From assembly GCA_009667805.1 (NCBI GenBank), contig CM019063.1:81371877-81435876 (forward strand): a DNA stretch of 64,000 nucleotides, written 5' to 3'. Position 1 is the first letter of the stretch. Every line of letters begins with the position of its first letter. This stretch comes from Leptobrachium leishanense (lineage: Eukaryota > Chordata > Amphibia > Anura > Megophryidae). Below the pieces are notes generated by a model. That model worked only from the letters and a program-made list of their open reading frames with translations, searched no databases and had not been told where the DNA came from. This document shows positions 21,028 through 31,836 of this stretch, piece after piece. The position numbers and the translations under genes were made by a program.

Positions 21028-22000
21028 AAAAAAGGTGGGGGTACTCACCATGAAGCATCATGAAGCACCAGGCAGCGAGCAGCCAATGAAAAGATGGCTT
21101 GCAGCTAATGAATAGAGCCAGAGCCACAACATTGTGTTGCCTGGGTCCAAGGATGAAATGATGCCACCTCCTTCAAACTAATGCCAACAAAACACACCCA
21201 TGCTTAGAACAGAGCTTCACAGCAAAAACACTCACAGCAATGTGCGGTGTGTATGCGCATATCACAGAGCTCCACAGCAATAAAACTCTCAGTAATGTGC
21301 AGTATGTATGAGCGTATCACAGCACTCCACAGCAATAAAACTGAAGCTTCTATGAGTCCCGTATTTCCTCCATAGGGAATTCCCTGCCCAGCCGGTCCCA
21401 CTTTTGACGTCATCACAACTATGTGTGATGTCAGTGGGCAAGGGAAGGTCCCTTGGATGTCAGCCCTCTGCGGGAGAAGTCTATGTTTGGCCCCAGATTG
21501 TAGCCTAAAGATCTAAGTTTCCAGAAGTCTATGTTAAATGTTTTCTGTTAAGACGTTCCCCACACACACTTTACGCACATGTTGTGTGGGAAGAAAGATC
21601 GGCACAGACAGAAACTGGGACTCAACACATCCTCACTTGATTCCTGTTAACAAAGAAGGAAGCATTATCACGCAGTCCCTACACTTACAATAGTTCTGGG
21701 CAGAGCTAACATTATTCACCTAGCATTAGGGACCTATGGAGCGGGTTCTTCCACCAGTCTGGGGTCTTGGCCCTCCTGCCAGTTTGGCTTTGTGGTAGTG
21801 ACGACCTTTTTTTACACTGCGGTTGTGAGCAGTTCAAGACATTTGCAAAATATGGTCCATGATTGTATTTCCATTTTGCTAGCTGTCAACCCACCACTTT
21901 CTCATATCCTGCCACTCAAGACCCCTAGCAGCAGCAAGTCTTTAAGTCTCCCACTGGTCTAACGCTGGAGCTGCCCTAATGTAGGTACTTATTATTATTA
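21028..22000. other. Mostly single-copy-looking sequence with three 55-bp satellite units
   Basis: Units of CACAGAGCTCCACAGCAATA and AAACTC...CAGTAATGTGC occur at about 21205-21340, reverse complement to those at 12850-13085. The rest (21341-22000) shows no gene or repeat I recognise. No element ends were found around the units. Confidence 0.55.
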
Positions 22001-22155
22001 TTATTCTTTATTTATAAAGCGTTAGCATATTCCACAGCGCTGTACAATAGGCACAGTATAGACAGGGTTACAATACATTGAACAACATTTGACAGACAGT
22101 ACAGGAGGAGATGAGGGCCCTATTCCCATAGGAACTCACAATCTAGAAGGGTTGG
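22001..22155 (-). repeat. Interspersed repeat with (ATT)n head, copy 1
   Basis: (ATT)n, then CTTTATTTATAAAGCGTTAG, CCACAGCGCTGTACAATAGG and ACTCACAATCTAGAAGG. The minus-strand sense reads TAGATTGTGAGTTCC...TACAGCGCTG...TTATAAATAAAG. Relatives lie at 60810-61020 (plus) and 62617-62765 (minus). Probably the 3' end of a retroposon whose family I cannot name. Confidence 0.7.
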
Positions 22156-23261
22156 GTTGGAAACAGGAGGAGAGGACTGCAAGGTGAGAGTAATTTATGG
22201 TTGCCTGGGAATTAGAAGCCTGGGATTAGTAAAAGTAATTAGAGAAAGAAGTGTAGACAGCTGGAAAGGATGCCCGAAAATAGAGGCCGGTCCTGGGTGG
22301 AGGGGTAAATGGGGAGGGGGGTGGATGGGGGGGAGGGGGGTGGATAGGATAGGGAGGGTGGGACTGCTGAGTGTTTGAATGGATTCTGGCTGTGTGTTTC
22401 CCTGTCTGAAGAGGAAATGAGTTCAGGTAAGTGTTAGACATCAGAGGCCTTTGAAATGGGGGGAGGGGGACGGGGACACAGGTTAAAATTCTATCGAAAA
22501 AAACTGGATTTTTAGAAAATAAAATCAGCCAAAAATTAAGAAATGCAGATACAAAATACAATTGCGAGGATAGCATATTGTGGAGTGCGCTGGTGGCCAT
22601 CATGTTGAAAACTGGATACCTGGAGTGTTCTTAAGATGCCTGCTGCAGGGAGATCAGTGTGTGAATGGATCCTTATACCATGGATGGTGATGGTTAAATC
22701 AAATGCCATTGAAAAATACCATTAAAAAATATGTCACCTGAATCATTTAATCCTCTAACACATTCCATTTCATATATTAAGAGTTATAAGATTAAAAAAA
22801 ATCAAAGTCTGACAACCTTTTAAAGGCGAAGTCTCGTCCGCCCTGAGGGCTGTCACTCACATGCTGCTGGACGGCATTCGGAATCAGGTTAGTGCAGGTT
22901 GATTGACTTAACGTACAAAAACCACACTGCTTTTAGCATATGTAGACCAGGCAGGAGGTGACAATTAGCCGGAGGAGAGGAAACAAACAAAAAATAAGAC
23001 ACCAATGATTTCATATGCACCCAATATTGGGCACTATTCCACAGTGAACACTAACGTTAGCATCAGGATGTGTGTGCGTTATCACTAGGATAAGTGAAAT
23101 TAACGCATGCCCCCCATATAATACTTTTAACCCATTGTGGACGCGGCCACTTTTGTTTGGCTCTAGGTCGTTTTAGTGTTAGGTGGGTAATAAAAATTAT
23201 GTTTTATTCGCATTTTACCTTCATTCCAATCACCCTTGTACCTATCCATTCTTTACTAAAT
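22156..23261. other. No gene; G-rich tract and unassigned sequence
   Basis: A G-rich tract (about 22295-22365, GGGGAGGGGGGTGGATGGGG and similar) could form G-quadruplexes. Otherwise unassigned sequence without coding signal. Confidence 0.6.
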
Positions 23262-23923
23262 TAAAGGGTTATTCAATAAGAGCCGAATTTGCCACCGAAT
23301 TGCACCGAACTGTGAATTTCACAGTATGGTACAATTTTGTGGCAGTTTGGCTATTCAGAAGGCTGTCAATTCACCAAATATTGGCGAATTGCCAGCAAAA
23401 TATGGTGCAGTTCGCTGCAGATCACTTCAATTTGGCGGTCTTTGGTGGCATTGAAATTGTCCCTTGAGAAGTAATGGTTAATCTATTCAGAGAACGTCGA
23501 ACTGCACCGAAGTGTCAGTGAAATGCCCTGATTTTCGTTGGTTGAGTTTGACAGGTTTAAACAGGCAAATCCCATAGGATTCAATGTAAGAAAAATGTTA
23601 TGGTTTTTATTTTTTATTCAACCGTTCATTTTTTTGAGAAAGCCTTTTTTTATTTATTTTTTTAGAATTTTTATAGTATTTTGTAGACAACATTTTTGAT
23701 TACCAATTTTTTAATGGTGTTTTTTTTTTTAAATTCTGTAACAGACCTTTTTATTACTTCCACACATTTTAATGCATTTTTATTGTTTTAAAAGCCTTTT
23801 AAAGAATATCTGAGTTCAGTGTTTTTTTTCTGCATTTCGTTGGTCTTCAGTGGCGTTCGCCGGTGTCCTGTGGTCAGTTCGGCGGTCTTCGGTGTTTGAC
23901 GGGCTGATCAGAAGTCGGCCGCG
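23262..23923. other. Repeat with AGGGTTATTCA end, interrupted by the HAL1-like L1
   Basis: Starts AGGGTTATTCAATAAGAGCC and contains GAATTTGCCACCGAATTGCA-type short inverted words, related to 20380-20626. T-rich blocks follow at 23600-23780. Sequence after the L1 insertion (25824-25900, CTTCGGGGACCCTGCGGTGA) resembles 37080-37140, which also follows a GGTTATTCAGAGAG end. Confidence 0.5.
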
Positions 23924-25809
23924 CAGATCTCAGGGGGCGGAGCTAGCCGAGGAAGCGAGCGGCTGCATGTTGAAGGAGCTCCGTGATAAACACGGTTTTT
24001 AAAGTTATTTCCGCCGCTTGCTCGCACTTGAGAAACGCTCTACGGTCTCTGGGGGCACTGGGGGACTCGGTGAGTTTGCCGTACCCCCGAAATTGACACT
24101 CTGGAGCGGATTAACCCCCGCGGCACAATCGGGGCCTAGTACTAGCGGCCATTTTAGAAGCCTGGAAGGAGATTGCTGAGACCTTTTACCGCTCTTCTTC
24201 CTTGTGCCTGCGCTTTTGGTGACATGCCCACCGGTCGCTCACAGAAGCTGCGGTCCAGACAGAGGGACATTCGGGACTCCATGAGGGATGGGTCCACTTC
24301 GAAGGGAGATGCGATCTCCTCCTCCCTGCCCCCAGGCTATGACTTTTCGCAAGATGAAGAGGACCCCTGGCACTCGGGTGGTAGCTCTGCGATGACCTGG
24401 ATCTCCCCACAATCTCGGACACCAGACTCCCAACCACTATCTGCAGCAGCAAAAAAAAGGGCGCAAAAGAAACGAAAAGCAGCGCTGACGGCGTCTTTGA
24501 GTGCCTCACTTGCTGCTGGTGGCCTCTCTGACGGGGATTCGGCCGAGGAACACCAGCTTTCAGCCAGCAGTAGTGTGGCTTCATTACGACAGGACGTTTT
24601 GAGACCGGGTGCCCAACCGCAACAAACCAGAGCGACCTCACTCGAAACCCGTATGACACAGCCTGAGGAAAGTCGGCAGGAGGAGGATGATGATCTTCCT
24701 CTTACGAAGAGAGACCTTCGGAGGATCCTGGACGAACTCCGGGAGATCCGGGGGGTGTGGAAACCTGAAGTGGCGGCGGTTCGGGAGGAGGTTGCAACAA
24801 TCCGTGCGCAGGTGACAGCAGTGCAGGCGACGACCTCTACAGTGCTATCGGAACATACTCACCTGTTGGGACAGGTCGCTGGTCTAAGATCCCAGGTCGA
24901 GCTTTTGTCCCGCTCTGTGGAGATGCTGGAAACAAGACACCGCCGTCGTAACGTCAGGGTCAGAGGCATCCCGGACTCTGTGTCGTCGGATGAACTCCCA
25001 GCTTATGTGTCTCGTTTGACCCTTCGGATGGCGGGACTCCCTCCTGACAAGCCAGATGTGATCGGATCGGTATTCAGGGTTCGGAAACCTGCGGCGCTTT
25101 CAAAGGGGACACCCCGTGATGTCGTGGTGGCCTTTCGTGACGTAGCATTTAAGGTCAAGCTTATGTCTGCTCCTGGCGCAAGAGATCCAGTGAAATTTGA
25201 GGGCTCCACGTTGGCTTTGTATCACGACCTTCCATTCCAGACTCTGCTTGCTCGCAGGCGGTTCCGTCCTGTGACTGCGGTTCTTCGTCGGAGGGGGATC
25301 CGTTATCGGTGGGGCTTGGCGGGAGCATTGGTGGTGACACATAATAATGTCCCCTACACCATCACTGATCCTGAAACCGCCTGGTCCGACCTTGAAACGG
25401 CGGGCATCTCGCCGGACCCTCCGGAACTTCAGCCAGACTGAGACCTGAGCGATATTGTTTACCCCCCCCCAGCTTTTTTCTTCTCTGTTTACGTGTCACT
25501 GGTCTATAGATAAGCTCGGAGTATAATCTATCAGGACAATTTATGGCATTTATGTTGATAGTCCTACATGCTTATGTGTTTCTTTTGTGTTTTCTTCCTT
25601 CACTGAGGTTGGGACTTCTTGCTTTTTGTTTTTTGTTTTTATTATTCCCTTATTGACCTGTTACTACTTGCATCTTACATTATCTGACTGGCTGACCGTA
25701 GTTAGTTTGGCCAGCCCTAGACGGCTGTCTTTTTCTACGTTTGATTTCGTGAATTTCTTGTTATGTATAATTCTCTAAATAAAGAATTAAAAAAAAAAAA
25801 AAAAAAAAA
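23924..25809 (+). mobile_element. ORF1-only L1 retroposon (HAL1-like)
   Basis: Bounded by a 13-14 bp TSD (AGAAGTCGGCCGCG at 23910-23923 and 25810-25823) with a 3' A-tract of about 20 bp. Contents are a GC-rich 5' UTR of about 300 bp, one intact ORF1, and a 3' UTR with AATAAAG just before the A-tract. There is no endonuclease or RT. It must have been mobilised by an L1 ORF2 in trans. Intact ORF, clean TSD and long A-tail suggest a young insertion. Confidence 0.88.
24224..25441 (+). CDS. L1 ORF1-type RNA-binding protein, intact, 405 aa
   Basis: The start chosen is the first ATG in frame (MPTGRSQKLRSRQRD); the frame is open upstream but only with non-ATG codons. Residues 1-150 are Ser/Lys-rich and disordered-looking with KKRAQKKRKAALTASLSAS. 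An acidic patch (EESRQEEDDDLPLTKRDLRR) precedes a long heptad-rich coiled coil (about 175-245: VREEVATIRAQVTAVQATTS and GLRSQVELLSRSVEMLETR). Then come an RRM-like domain beginning RRRNVRVRGIPDSVSSDELP and a CTD ending in GIRYRWGLAGALVVTHNN. These are the L1 ORF1p parts. It would bind retroposon RNA. No stops or frameshifts, unlike the ORF1 at 14193. Confidence 0.88.
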   Translation: MPTGRSQKLRSRQRDIRDSMRDGSTSKGDAISSSLPPGYDFSQDEEDPWHSGGSSAMTWISPQSRTPDSQPLSAAAKKRAQKKRKAALTASLSASLAAGGLSDGDSAEEHQLSASSSVASLRQDVLRPGAQPQQTRATSLETRMTQPEESRQEEDDDLPLTKRDLRRILDELREIRGVWKPEVAAVREEVATIRAQVTAVQATTSTVLSEHTHLLGQVAGLRSQVELLSRSVEMLETRHRRRNVRVRGIPDSVSSDELPAYVSRLTLRMAGLPPDKPDVIGSVFRVRKPAALSKGTPRDVVVAFRDVAFKVKLMSAPGARDPVKFEGSTLALYHDLPFQTLLARRRFRPVTAVLRRRGIRYRWGLAGALVVTHNNVPYTITDPETAWSDLETAGISPDPPELQPD

Positions 25810-25823
25810 AGAAGTCGGCCGCG

Positions 25824-26479
25824 GCAGTCTATATTCGCTGCACTTCGGGGACCCTGCGGTGAATAGAGAATTTACCAAACTGGAATTGCTTTAAATTGCC
25901 TTAAATTACCTTTAAATAACCCTCTTAGTTTCGGGTTACCCCCTGCGCTACTCATGTTGAGGGTCTCTACTTCGCTGTGATGTGCCTTTAAAGCGTGTCA
26001 CCCATGTCGTGTCAAAATTTTGGTGAGTTCTAAAAGCTGATGTTAAATGATTCTACAAATGTAAAATCATTTAGCACCCCTAACCCCCCCCCCAATAAAT
26101 CCGATACCTCTCATCCTTCGGCGAGAATGGTGACGAGATCCGCCGCTTCTTCAGACCATGAGCAGAGTGAGACTGGGAACAAATAGTTCCCAGTCTCCCT
26201 CTGTACAGCGCTGGGGAGTGATCACAATCTCGCAAGATTGCGCGGGGCTCGTGGCCCAGAAGCGTAAACCTGCAGTGAGTCCTATGGACCACGAGTATCC
26301 CAGTGGTTAGCTCTTCGTATCTGGGGCGAGGTGCTGAGACAGTGCCTGCCCCGTAATATCGTGGTAAAATGGGGACGCATGGGGAAACCTGCGGGTGAGT
26401 CCCCATCTTAGTGTGAATTTGGGAATAGAGCCCTTTGTCAGTAATATTGTAGCACTCCATGTTTGGCTGTAAACACAGG
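25824..26479. other. Unassigned sequence, no gene
   Basis: Continues the repeat broken by the L1, then about 450 bp (26040-26479) with no recognised feature except a C-tract near 26084. Confidence 0.5.
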
Positions 26480-26484
26480 AAACC

Positions 26485-27008
26485 TGAAAGGTATTTTAAT
26501 ATGATAGGTAGTTTTTTAATTTAGCATTAGTGTGAAATCCACCCCCCCCCCATTATAAGTGTCAAACCCTGCAAGTCTTTTACTTGCATAGGATGTTAGC
26601 CTGTGGAATTTAGCCATTTCCTTTGTGTGCAGGAAAGGGTGTGTGAACAGACCATAAGCTAGAAAAAAAAGCCATCCCTGAATCAAATGTAGTAATTTTG
26701 TCTAACTGTTGGTTAAACTCTGATGTAGAAATGTATCTGCTCTGATTGGTTGTTGTATCACATTCCTATGTTGGGAGTGAACACTGCAGGAAGTTTTTAT
26801 ATATTAGGAACATTTCTATTGGATGTTGAAACAATAAACAAATCTGACAGACCACGGACTGATCAGATGATAATCTGCCATATCTCGGTGTGGTTGTGTT
26901 TATCGTCTCCTCTGATCAGAGTCGCGCAGCGCCTTACTTCGATTTTGATATATAAGAAGAAACTTGAAAAAGGTTTATGGTAATTATAATGAAAAATAGA
27001 ATTTTTCA
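26485..27008 (+). repeat. Left LTR of copy 1
   Basis: Starts TGAAAGGTATTTTAATATGA, ends AATAGAATTTTTCA. It differs from the right LTR by roughly half a dozen changes (C-tract length, ATATATTAGGAAC versus ATATAACGAAC, a few substitutions), so the copy is fairly young. Confidence 0.9.
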
Positions 27009-28374
27009 GTTGTTGTCTGAAGTGGGATTTGCCATTCGGATGTATCCTTATATTTAAGTGTATCTTTACATTTGAATGTATCCTTACATTTGCTTGTTCA
27101 GATTTTGCGAACTTGCCTCCAGGCTTGGTTTTTGTTTATTTTCCTTGAAGTTAAAGCTATGGTTCAGAGCTCGTTGATTTTTTTTTTATTGATTTTTTTG
27201 GTGCAAGGTTGGACTCTTTGTCTTGGTTTGTTTTTGTCATTTTATGTATTGTAGTAAAGGAAAATCGTTTGAGGACCTCACGTGTGTTTGAACTCGCCCG
27301 GTGTGCTGAGTATAGTGTTTTGTATATGCTGGAAATTGAACTCATAAAAAAGGAAAGAGATGTTTCTAGTTGTATTGTCTCCATTCTGTGTCTATCTTGT
27401 ACTTAAATTCTGGTGTTTCTGGGTCGTCCATATCTTGTAATTGTGAGAATTTTATTTTAACTGATTAGATTTTGATTTCTTCTTATATATCAACTGATTT
27501 TATCTCCCATTGAGAGACAGTTTTTTCTTTTTCCTCTTATTTTTTTATTTTTATTTTCTTGCGCGCTGCTGGCATTTTTTCTTTATTTTTTTGCTGCATG
27601 TGTTTGCGCGCTGATTCTAAAGGATTTGCTAACTGTTTTTCTTTCAGATTGCATGTTTGTTTTTGTTTTATTTTTTATTTTGTTTCTGGCCATTGATTGC
27701 GTCTGTATATTTAAATGTTTGTCTTTACTAACTATTAATGTATGTGTTTATCTTTGATGTTTTGTATTTCGTAGTTTTGATATTATGTTTTTTATATGTA
27801 ATTTATGTATAGGGACTGCTTCTCTTAAACCAGATTGCTTTGTTTCTGTGTCATTACTGCCTTGCCTCGTGTACAAAAAAAAAAAAGGCACAGGAAATGG
27901 AGACAATAGGGCTTTACTTTTACAGTGACTTTCAAAAGCGCCTGCTAACTTTTTTTCTCTTTCTCATACATTCATTTTTTCTCTCTTTGTTCTTTTTTTA
28001 TTAAAAAAAAATCTTTACTTGTAATGTATAATGTTATTATGTGTTTGTATAAGGATTTTTTTTTTCTTTGAATACTAGTAGTCTTTTAGCAGTGCAAGTT
28101 GGATAATGGAATATGTAGTTATTTTTGTTGTTCTGTGAGTATCTATTTGGGATAATTGAACAGTATATACAAATGACATGTGTCTAATGCCTTGAATGAC
28201 TGTAGTAGCAGTTGAATTCTGGAGCTGTTAGTGCTTTTTAAACTGTAACTGTAACTGTTGTGGAATTGGGCGCGGTTTGAGTGCTTCGGCGTGCGTACAG
28301 ATGTGGAACAAAAGAAAGTAATTATGGGAGCTGGATTTACTGTAAATGGATTATAAATTGATGTATGATATATA
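27009..28374. other. Internal region of LTR element copy 1, AT-rich, non-coding
   Basis: Low-complexity T-rich sequence. Three copies of a ~20-bp word (ATGTATCCTTACATTTGA) occur at 27041-27092, also present in copy 2 (59668-59715). No frame with recognisable domains. Confidence 0.75.
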
Positions 28375-29460
28375 TGTAGCGCTGTGTTTAAATCCTTGTT
28401 GTGGCAGTACCTATTTTTGGCCACCGGAGGGAGACAAGCGAAATATGAGACACTGAATATTACATTGGGACTACATTTCCCGGCATGCTTTGGGAACGGA
28501 CACAGGAAGTGGGTGGAGCAGGGAGACTTACATCCTGAGCCTCGTGGAGAGGGCTGGCAGAGCACGCCAGGGAGTGAGAGAGACAAGACACAGTGCTGCA
28601 GAGAGTAACAGTGACCAGGCCGGAGCGCAAGTGCGGCCTAACAGAGAAACAGATCGGGTTATCAGTTGTTCCCAAAGCAGACCCAGTGATCCACCAGATT
28701 ACTCAAGCGGCTAGAGAGGAAGCGGAGGACCCCGAGTGAGGAGTACCGCAGATCGATCGGACGGGAGAGCAGGCGGTAAGCTGGACAAGTCAAGGCCGGT
28801 GCAGAAAGCCAGACAGCGGATCCAGAAGCAAGTAACCCCAGTCAATATCGAGCGGAGAGACGTCCTGGGTCAGCAGAGCCTCAAGTATCTGGCGGATGGG
28901 TGAGAGGCCTTCCAGGCCGTTGTAAAACTCAAGTAAAGCACGCTGCTGTTTGTTTCCAAAACCCACAGGGCCCCAACTTGACTAGTCGAAGACATCTCTT
29001 AAGCAATTCACTGGCCAGTTGAATAGTACCCGGGTACCACATCACACACCCACACTTACATTCCGGGACTTAACCTGTGCAGGACTCACTCCCCAATCAC
29101 AAGAAGGGGTTAAAGATACGTTTTTCATTATTATTTTGCGCTGCGCGTTTTCCCGAATTACGAAGCATTGTATTTCTTTTCCGCTGCGCGTTTCCCTGAG
29201 ATACGAAGAATCGTATTTATTTTCCGCTGCCCGTTCTTCGAATTACGAAACCTCATATTTCTTTTCCGCTGCGCGTTTACCGCATTACGAAGTACTGTAG
29301 ATATATATGCGAAAACCGTGTCATTCATTATATGCCATTTATTCAAGTAAACTATATAATTTATAAAATCCACAGCGGTGCTGGAGTATATTTATTCCCT
29401 AGTGCGGGGAGACTGTCCCGAGGTTCAATTTCAGCGGCTCCTCTGGGAGTGAGCGCTGCA
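28375..29460. mobile_element. Solo-LTR-like element, copy 1
   Basis: 1,086 bp with TGTAGCGCTG...AGCGCTGCA ends and a 4-bp TATA on each side. The uninterrupted sequence in LTR copy 2 (near 58600-58620, minus strand) shows the pre-insertion site. CpG-rich body. A second copy, inverted and diverged, begins at 39859. Confidence 0.78.
29135..29302. repeat. About 50-bp tandem repeat (CGCTGCGCGTTTTCCCGAATTACGAAG-type)
   Basis: Four units of TTTTCCGCTGCGCGTTTCCC followed by a GAATTACGAA word and a CGTATTT word. They are not seen at the same place in the 39859 copy. Confidence 0.85.
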
Positions 29461-30162
29461 TATATATAAAAAATTAGTGTATCAAGGTGATGGGCTCAAA
29501 GTTATACATTTTCCCAAGAGAGGCGTGGTCGGTTATTTTCCTCTGGTTTTTGTTTGAGTCCAGCACTAAGGGATTGACCACACCTTAATATAGGTTATAT
29601 GTTTTGCCAAAATGGCTGACTGAGATCATTTACAGTTTTTGTAACTTGTATAATGGAATATATATATGTAGGTTCATGTTTAGTTGTTTGGAATCGAAGA
29701 GGATGAAGTGATATAAAGCTGAAGGATTTGAGTGAAAGTTTAAAGGAAAGCGCCTACAGGTTTAGTAGCGCTGTACAAAGGAATTTAGGCAGATTTCAAA
29801 TGAGAGAAGGTGTTTTTTTATTTTTTTTTATTTTAGTTGACTAAGGGAGATGGAAGGTTGTAGTTTGGTATCTGAGTATTGTTTGATTGTTTTCTTTTTC
29901 TGCAGTGGTAGCCATATGTCTAGTTTTATTTTTTGCTGTCTGATGTTTTTGTCTTTTGGTGTGAAGTGCAACAGCGTATAACTTTGCCCCATTGAATATT
30001 CTTGGAGGGAATAAAACAGGTTGTAAAATAGCTGCACAAACACCTCACGTTTGAATGTTTGTTTTTAACCAATATCCTTAATAAAGATTATTGATGTTTA
30101 TTAAGAATCTTTTTCTCTGAGTTTCCTCTGAGAACTTTGTGCTAATTAACGCGTCAAGTTTA
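29461..30162. other. Internal region of LTR element copy 1, non-coding
   Basis: Aligns in reverse to 57860-58600 of copy 2 (for example CAAACACCTCACGTTTGAAT, and GGCGTGGTCGGTTATTTTCC). No coding signal. Confidence 0.75.
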
Positions 30163-30357
30163 AGGCTAGGGTCAGACGAACGCATTTTTCTCCGCGAACG
30201 TGAAAAAGTGCGGTCGAACGAACGAACGTATTTTTTAACGGAATGCGCGAAAGCGGTCATACGATGCGCATTTTCGTACGTTTTGTTTCACGGAGCTGGA
30301 AGAAGAGAGATATGATCAACCAAATCAATTGCAGAATGAATCAAATAAAAGGGAAGG

Positions 30358-30368
30358 GGTATAAAAAG
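30358..30368 (+). promoter_or_regulatory. TATA box for the Harbinger transposase
   Basis: GTATAAAAAGG lies about 30 bp before the ATG at 30398, close to the expected TATA-to-start distance. A start of transcription near 30390 would favour 30398 over the in-frame ATG at 30380. Confidence 0.55.
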
Positions 30369-30397
30369 GCATTTTGGGAATGGTGGCATTTTCCAAG

Positions 30398-30693
30398 ATG
30401 GATGCAGTCCAAGTGTTTCTTTTTGCTGCACTGGGATACCTGTACCTGAAGAAGAAAAGACAACGGCGAACATGGGTCCATCCACTCAACACTGCCAGAC
30501 ACACGCATGGCCACTTTGTGACACTGTACAGGCCACTGCGAGAGAGGGACCCCGTGAAGTTCTTCAACTACCTGCGGATGTCCATCCACACCTTTGATGA
30601 ACTGTTGATGAAGGTGCGTGAGCCGCTGACCAAGAGGGACACCAACATGAGGGCTGCCATACCACCGGAGGAGATGCTGGTCCTCACTTTGCG
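30398..30693 (+). CDS. Harbinger transposase, exon 1
   Basis: Encodes MDAVQVFLFAALGYLYLKKK, basic RQRRTWVHPLN, then VKFFNYLRMSIHTFDELLMK and PPEEMLVLTLR. This is the N-terminal helical region that precedes the DDE_Tnp_4 domain in Harbinger transposases (the family pattern is F..YFRMS...FD.LL). It ends at a consensus donor, GCG|GTAAGT. The codon split CG|G is completed by exon 2 after AG at 31836. The in-frame ATG at 30380 would add six residues. In the family this region helps position the catalytic domain; it is inferred here from similarity. Confidence 0.85.
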
Positions 30694-31017
30694 GTAAGTA
30701 CTATCAAACACCTGCATTCATGACATCGCTGCCAGTCATCAGACATGTGCTCGGTGTGCAGAGGCTCTATTGTAGGTCAGTAGTTATATGCCCACACACA
30801 CACGCATGCATCACCTTGCACAACACGTAACGAAAGAGTAATGACACTGACAACGATGTGAAACAAATAAAATATTTAGTCCCGAAATAATATGACAGAA
30901 GATAACAATAACATATTAAACACATATATTATTGCATGTCCAATGAAGGTAATAAAATAAAAATATTAGAACAACATGAATAAACTGTGACAAACATAAA
31001 CGAACAGACGATACACC

Positions 31018-31760
31018 TCACATGGTATGATACCGAGGAGCATCTGGGTCATGAGGACCGTGCATATGGCTGCGGTGGTACTCTGGCTCCGGGGGTGGCC
31101 CAGCAACAGGGGACATGGGTGGGCGGGCAGGCAACGCCTGGCAGTGGTGGGAATAACCATGGGGGTATTGTGGCACGACACCGTGATATACAGGTGCCTG
31201 TTGTGGATGGGACAGTATCTCATGTATCAGGTCCAGGCTTCGGCGGCGATAATCCAGCTTCTGCGCTGGGGTCATTATGTTGAGCAGGGAGAGACATGAA
31301 TTGAAAAAGGACATGTCCTCGGAATCAGCGACCATGCAGCGTGGATGTGTATGGTGCGCGTCCATGAATGCGACCATGGCCTGCTCGACATCAGCTGATG
31401 GTGGCTTCTTCCTCCTGGGAGCCGTACTGGTGCTGTCTGTGGGTGCTGTACCCGGCACCTGCTGGGACTCCACATCCTCCACCTGGGACTCCGCACCACC
31501 CTGCTCGACCTCCACCTGGCAGCTGCCAGATCCTGCGGGCTGCAGGTCTTGCCCTTGTGAGCTAGAGGTGGATGGCCGGTCAATACTGCTCACAGTCTTG
31601 CGCGGCTCCTGGCTCTTCCTCAGGAAGGACAGTTGGTCAGCATACAAATAGCTGCGCCTCTTCTTTGCACCAGCTCCAGAGCGAGCAGCTTCAGCCTCCT
31701 TTTTCAGGACCCGGGTATGATTGTCCCTCACCGTGCGCCATTTATTGATTGCTTCATGTG
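31018..31760 (-). CDS. Harbinger MADF-BESS protein, exon 2
   Basis: Begins after the acceptor TGTTTTGCAG and continues the MADF domain (HEAINKWRTVRDNHTRVLKK, then GAGAKKRRSYLYADQLSFL). A Ser/Gln/Pro-rich linker follows (TSSSQGQDLQPAGSGS), then a basic APRRKKPPSADVEQAMV stretch and a BESS-like C-terminus (DMSFFNSCLSLLNIMTPAQK and LDLIHEILSHP). Stop at 31018. Harbinger elements typically encode such a Myb/MADF-type partner that binds the transposon ends and carries the transposase to the nucleus. This exon lies wholly within the transposase intron, on the other strand. Confidence 0.85.
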
Positions 31761-31836
31761 CTGCAAAACATGATGAGAGTGACATAAGGTTAGGTTTATA
31801 TGATGTGATCATAACACAGCTTCTTTCATGTTCTAG

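Noticed and set aside
22226..22603. A 125-codon proline-rich minus-strand frame
   Set aside because: The proline run is the complement of a G-rich tract; no domain or splice context.
24173..24223. A longer N-terminus for the ORF1-type protein
   Set aside because: The extension starts at TTG; the first ATG in frame is at 24224 and the upstream residues show no ORF1 feature.
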